Shown here: piece after piece, positions 62,018 through 64,000 of the stretch
Numbering within the stretch: the stretch's first letter is position 1
Layout: the number at the start of each line of letters is the position of its first letter
NCBI RefSeq assembly: GCF_005144885.1
Contig: NZ_CP039690.1
Span: 4,477,001 to 4,541,000 of the forward strand
DNA length: 64,000 bases
Source: Phreatobacter stygius
GTDB taxonomy: Bacteria; Pseudomonadota; Alphaproteobacteria; Rhizobiales; Phreatobacteraceae
Direction of reading: 5' to 3'
Position numbers and translations under genes: made by a program
The notes under the pieces: model-generated
Database searches by the model: none
What the model was told of the DNA's origin: nothing
The model's input: only the letters and a program-made list of their open reading frames with translations

Positions 62018-64000
62018 ATGTCTCCGGAAATCGGTCATTATGCCCTGGTTCTCGCGCTCGCCCTGGCACTGATCCAATCGGTCGTGCCGATCTGGGGGGC
62101 GAAGCAGGCCGACGCCGTGCTGATGGGCACCGCCGGGCCGGTGGCGCTCGGCCAGTTCGCTTTTGTCGCACTCGCCTTCGCGGTCCTGACACAGGCCTAT
62201 CTGGTCTCGGATTTTTCGGTCGAGAACGTTTTCCTCAACAGCCATTCGGCCAAGCCGCTGATCTATCGGATCTCCGGTGTCTGGGGGAACCACGAGGGCT
62301 CGATGCTGCTCTGGGTGCTGATCCTGGCGCTGTTTTCGGCCTTGGTGGCGGCCTTTGGCCGCAACCTGCCGCTCAGCCTGAAGGCCAATGTGCTGGCGGT
62401 GCAGAGCTGGATCACCGTGGCTTTCCTGCTGTTCATCCTGAAGACCTCCAACCCGTTCACCAGGCTCTCGCCGGCGCCCTTCGAAGGCCGCGATCTCAAT
62501 CCGCTGCTGCAGGACCCGGGACTGGCGATCCATCCGCCGCTGCTCTATGTCGGTTATGTCGGCTTCTCCATGTCGTTTGCCTTTGCCGTGGCAGCACTCA
62601 TCGACGGCAAGATCGACGCCGCCTGGGCGCGCTGGGTCAGGCCCTGGGCGCTGACCGCCTGGATGTTCCTGACCGCCGGTATCTCGATGGGCTCGTTCTG
62701 GGCCTATTACGAGCTCGGCTGGGGTGGCTGGTGGTTCTGGGATCCGGTCGAGAATGCCTCGCTGATGCCTTGGCTCGCCGGCACGGCGCTGCTGCATTCG
62801 GCGATCGTCATGGAAAAGCGCGAGGCCTTGAAGGTCTGGACCGTGCTGCTTGCCATCCTGACCTTCTCGCTGTCGCTGCTCGGCACCTTCCTGGTGCGCT
62901 CGGGCGTGCTGACCTCGGTTCACGCCTTTGCCGTCGACCCCGAGCGCGGGGTGTTCATTCTCGCCATCCTGGTCGTGTTCATTGGCGGCTCGCTGGCGCT
63001 TTATGCCTGGCGGGCGCCCATGCTGAAACAGGGCGGCATCTTCGCGCCGGTGTCGCGCGAGGGCGCGCTGGTGCTGAACAACCTGTTCCTCACCGCCGCC
63101 TGCGCCGCGGTCTTTGTCGGCACGCTCTATCCGCTGGCGCTGGAGGCGCTCACCGGCGCCAAGATTTCGGTCGGTCCGCCGTTCTTCAACTGGACCTTCG
63201 GCCCGCTGATGGTGCCGCTGCTGGTGGTCATGGTGTTCGGCCCGTTCCTGGCCTGGAAGCGTGGTGATCTCTATGGCGTCGCCCAGCGCTTGACCTGGGC
63301 TCTCGGGCTTGGCGTCGCCGCCATGCTGGCCGCCTATGCCACGACCTCGGGTGGACCGGTCCTGGCGCCGGTCGTCATTGGCCTTGCCTGCTACATCATC
63401 GCGGGGTCGCTGATCGAGGTCGCCGAGCGGATCCAGCTGTTCCGCGCCCCGGCGGCAACCGTCTGGTCGCGGGCCAAGGGGTTGCCGCGCTCGGCCTGGG
63501 GCACGGCCTTCGCCCATGCCGGTGTCGGCGTCATGCTCATCGGCATCGTCGGCGAGACCGCCTACCGGCAGGAACTGATCGTCCAGGTCAGGCCCGGCCA
63601 GACCGTCTCGATCGCCGGCTACGACCTGACTTTCGAAGGCCTGTTTCCTGAAGAAGGGCCGAATTACCGTGACGTCGTCGCGCGTCTGCAGGTTGGCGAG
63701 GGCGGAGTTCCGGCCGGCGTGCTGAACCCGGCCAAACGGGTGTTCACCGCCCGCAACATGCCGACAACGGAAGCGGCCTTGAAGACCCGCGGCGTGTCGC
63801 AGCTCTATGTCTCGCCCGGCGATCCCGCCGAGGACGGTTCGATCGCACTCCGGCTGTTCTACAAGCCGATGGTCCTGCTGATCTGGATCGGCACGCTGTT
63901 CATGGTGTTCGGCGGCATGCTGTCGCTGTCGGACCGGCGTCTGCGCGTCGGAGCGCCGAAGCCGGCGGCGCGGCGTGCCGTGGCGATCGAGGCGGCGGAG
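62018..64000 (+). CDS. ccmF: cytochrome c haem lyase CcmF, 5' part
   Basis: The first 661 residues are present, open to the window end. CcmF is a large integral haem lyase; the WWD-type periplasmic haem-handling motif is visible as GWGGWWFWDPVENASLMPW. Other conserved parts are SGVWGNHEGSMLLWVLILAL and HPPLLYVGYVGFSMSFAFAV, and VRSGVLTSVHAFAVDPERG includes a conserved His. It starts 2 bp after the ccmE stop. The 3' end and the next ccm genes (probably ccmH) lie outside the window. Confidence 0.97.
   Translation, partial: MSPEIGHYALVLALALALIQSVVPIWGAKQADAVLMGTAGPVALGQFAFVALAFAVLTQAYLVSDFSVENVFLNSHSAKPLIYRISGVWGNHEGSMLLWVLILALFSALVAAFGRNLPLSLKANVLAVQSWITVAFLLFILKTSNPFTRLSPAPFEGRDLNPLLQDPGLAIHPPLLYVGYVGFSMSFAFAVAALIDGKIDAAWARWVRPWALTAWMFLTAGISMGSFWAYYELGWGGWWFWDPVENASLMPWLAGTALLHSAIVMEKREALKVWTVLLAILTFSLSLLGTFLVRSGVLTSVHAFAVDPERGVFILAILVVFIGGSLALYAWRAPMLKQGGIFAPVSREGALVLNNLFLTAACAAVFVGTLYPLALEALTGAKISVGPPFFNWTFGPLMVPLLVVMVFGPFLAWKRGDLYGVAQRLTWALGLGVAAMLAAYATTSGGPVLAPVVIGLACYIIAGSLIEVAERIQLFRAPAATVWSRAKGLPRSAWGTAFAHAGVGVMLIGIVGETAYRQELIVQVRPGQTVSIAGYDLTFEGLFPEEGPNYRDVVARLQVGEGGVPAGVLNPAKRVFTARNMPTTEAALKTRGVSQLYVSPGDPAEDGSIALRLFYKPMVLLIWIGTLFMVFGGMLSLSDRRLRVGAPKPAARRAVAIEAAE

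Noticed and set aside
61910-63517. Minus-strand ORF opposite ccmF
   Set aside because: ccmF on the plus strand is unmistakable; the ORF is a shadow.
1-64000. tRNA, rRNA and CRISPR
   Set aside because: No cloverleaf-like sequence, ribosomal RNA stretch or array of spaced direct repeats was seen by eye; a tool search would be decisive.

Overview
The window reads as one continuous stretch of a G+C-rich alphaproteobacterial chromosome, most likely order Hyphomicrobiales (Rhizobiales). The family content points that way: a MucR/Ros regulator, DUF992, DUF1491, DUF2336 and DUF5330 proteins, a FeuP/FeuQ-like two-component system with a small secreted protein upstream, a DUF1254/DUF1214 pair behind a PBP1A, and a cspA-small ORF-rpsU block. 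It is mostly ordinary chromosome with an accessory flavour. One insertion sequence is present. I saw no rRNA, tRNA, CRISPR array or phage module. The first gene (methylmalonyl-CoA mutase small subunit) and the last (ccmF) run off the window edges.

1-13.5 kb: methylmalonyl-CoA mutase (two subunits) and its GTPase chaperone MeaB are separated by a complete tripartite tricarboxylate transporter (TctC-TctB-TctA), a lipoprotein hydrolase, and a chemoreceptor with a histidine-rich six-helix membrane domain whose start overlaps a 96-residue exported protein. An orphan TctC-type binding protein and an amidase follow MeaB. 13.5-28.5 kb: housekeeping and scattered genes, including a GNAT acetyltransferase, HerA-like ATPase, M20 dipeptidase, MucR with an altered zinc site, oligopeptidase B, MFS exporter, DUF1194 protein, Fe-type superoxide dismutase, a proline/glutamate-rich membrane protein, branched-chain aminotransferase, haloacid dehalogenase, SufE and a DUF5330 protein.

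28.8-42.5 kb: a membrane histidine kinase overlaps a peptidoglycan-binding protein and a DUF1491 protein. Then come a DUF2336 protein, a solitary ATP synthase subunit a gene (atpB) with no other F0 genes beside it, an aspartic protease, a PBP1A operon with DUF1214/DUF1254 proteins, a cysteine-cluster protein and a TetR regulator. 42.5-48.7 kb is a metabolic island: a TetR-linked SDR; an NCS2-type permease with a biuret-hydrolase-like cysteine hydrolase; and an overlapping operon of flavodoxin, NTF2-like protein, 4-OT tautomerase and nitronate monooxygenase, divergent from an HxlR regulator.

48.8-55.4 kb: rpsU, a conserved small protein, cspA, an orphan BrnA-type antitoxin, a 13-bp tandem repeat, a TauE/SafE permease, two overlapping secreted trypsin-like proteases, two tiny overlapping ORFs, and an intact IS481-family element (54052-55070) flanked by a CTAG target duplication. 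55.1-64 kb: a YdcH protein, a FeuN/FeuP/FeuQ-like module, a glycine-zipper lipoprotein, a large protein of unknown function, and the cytochrome c maturation genes ccmI-ccmE-ccmF.

No stretch is compelling as a wholly new system. The best candidates are the His-rich chemoreceptor with its coupled partner, the solitary divergent atpB, the biuret-hydrolase/permease pair, the flavodoxin-tautomerase-NMO operon, the protease/small-ORF locus next to the IS, and the IS transposase whose stop codon lies in its target duplication. Gene starts were chosen from Shine-Dalgarno spacing, gene overlaps and family N-termini. Residue numbers were counted by hand and may be off by one or two.
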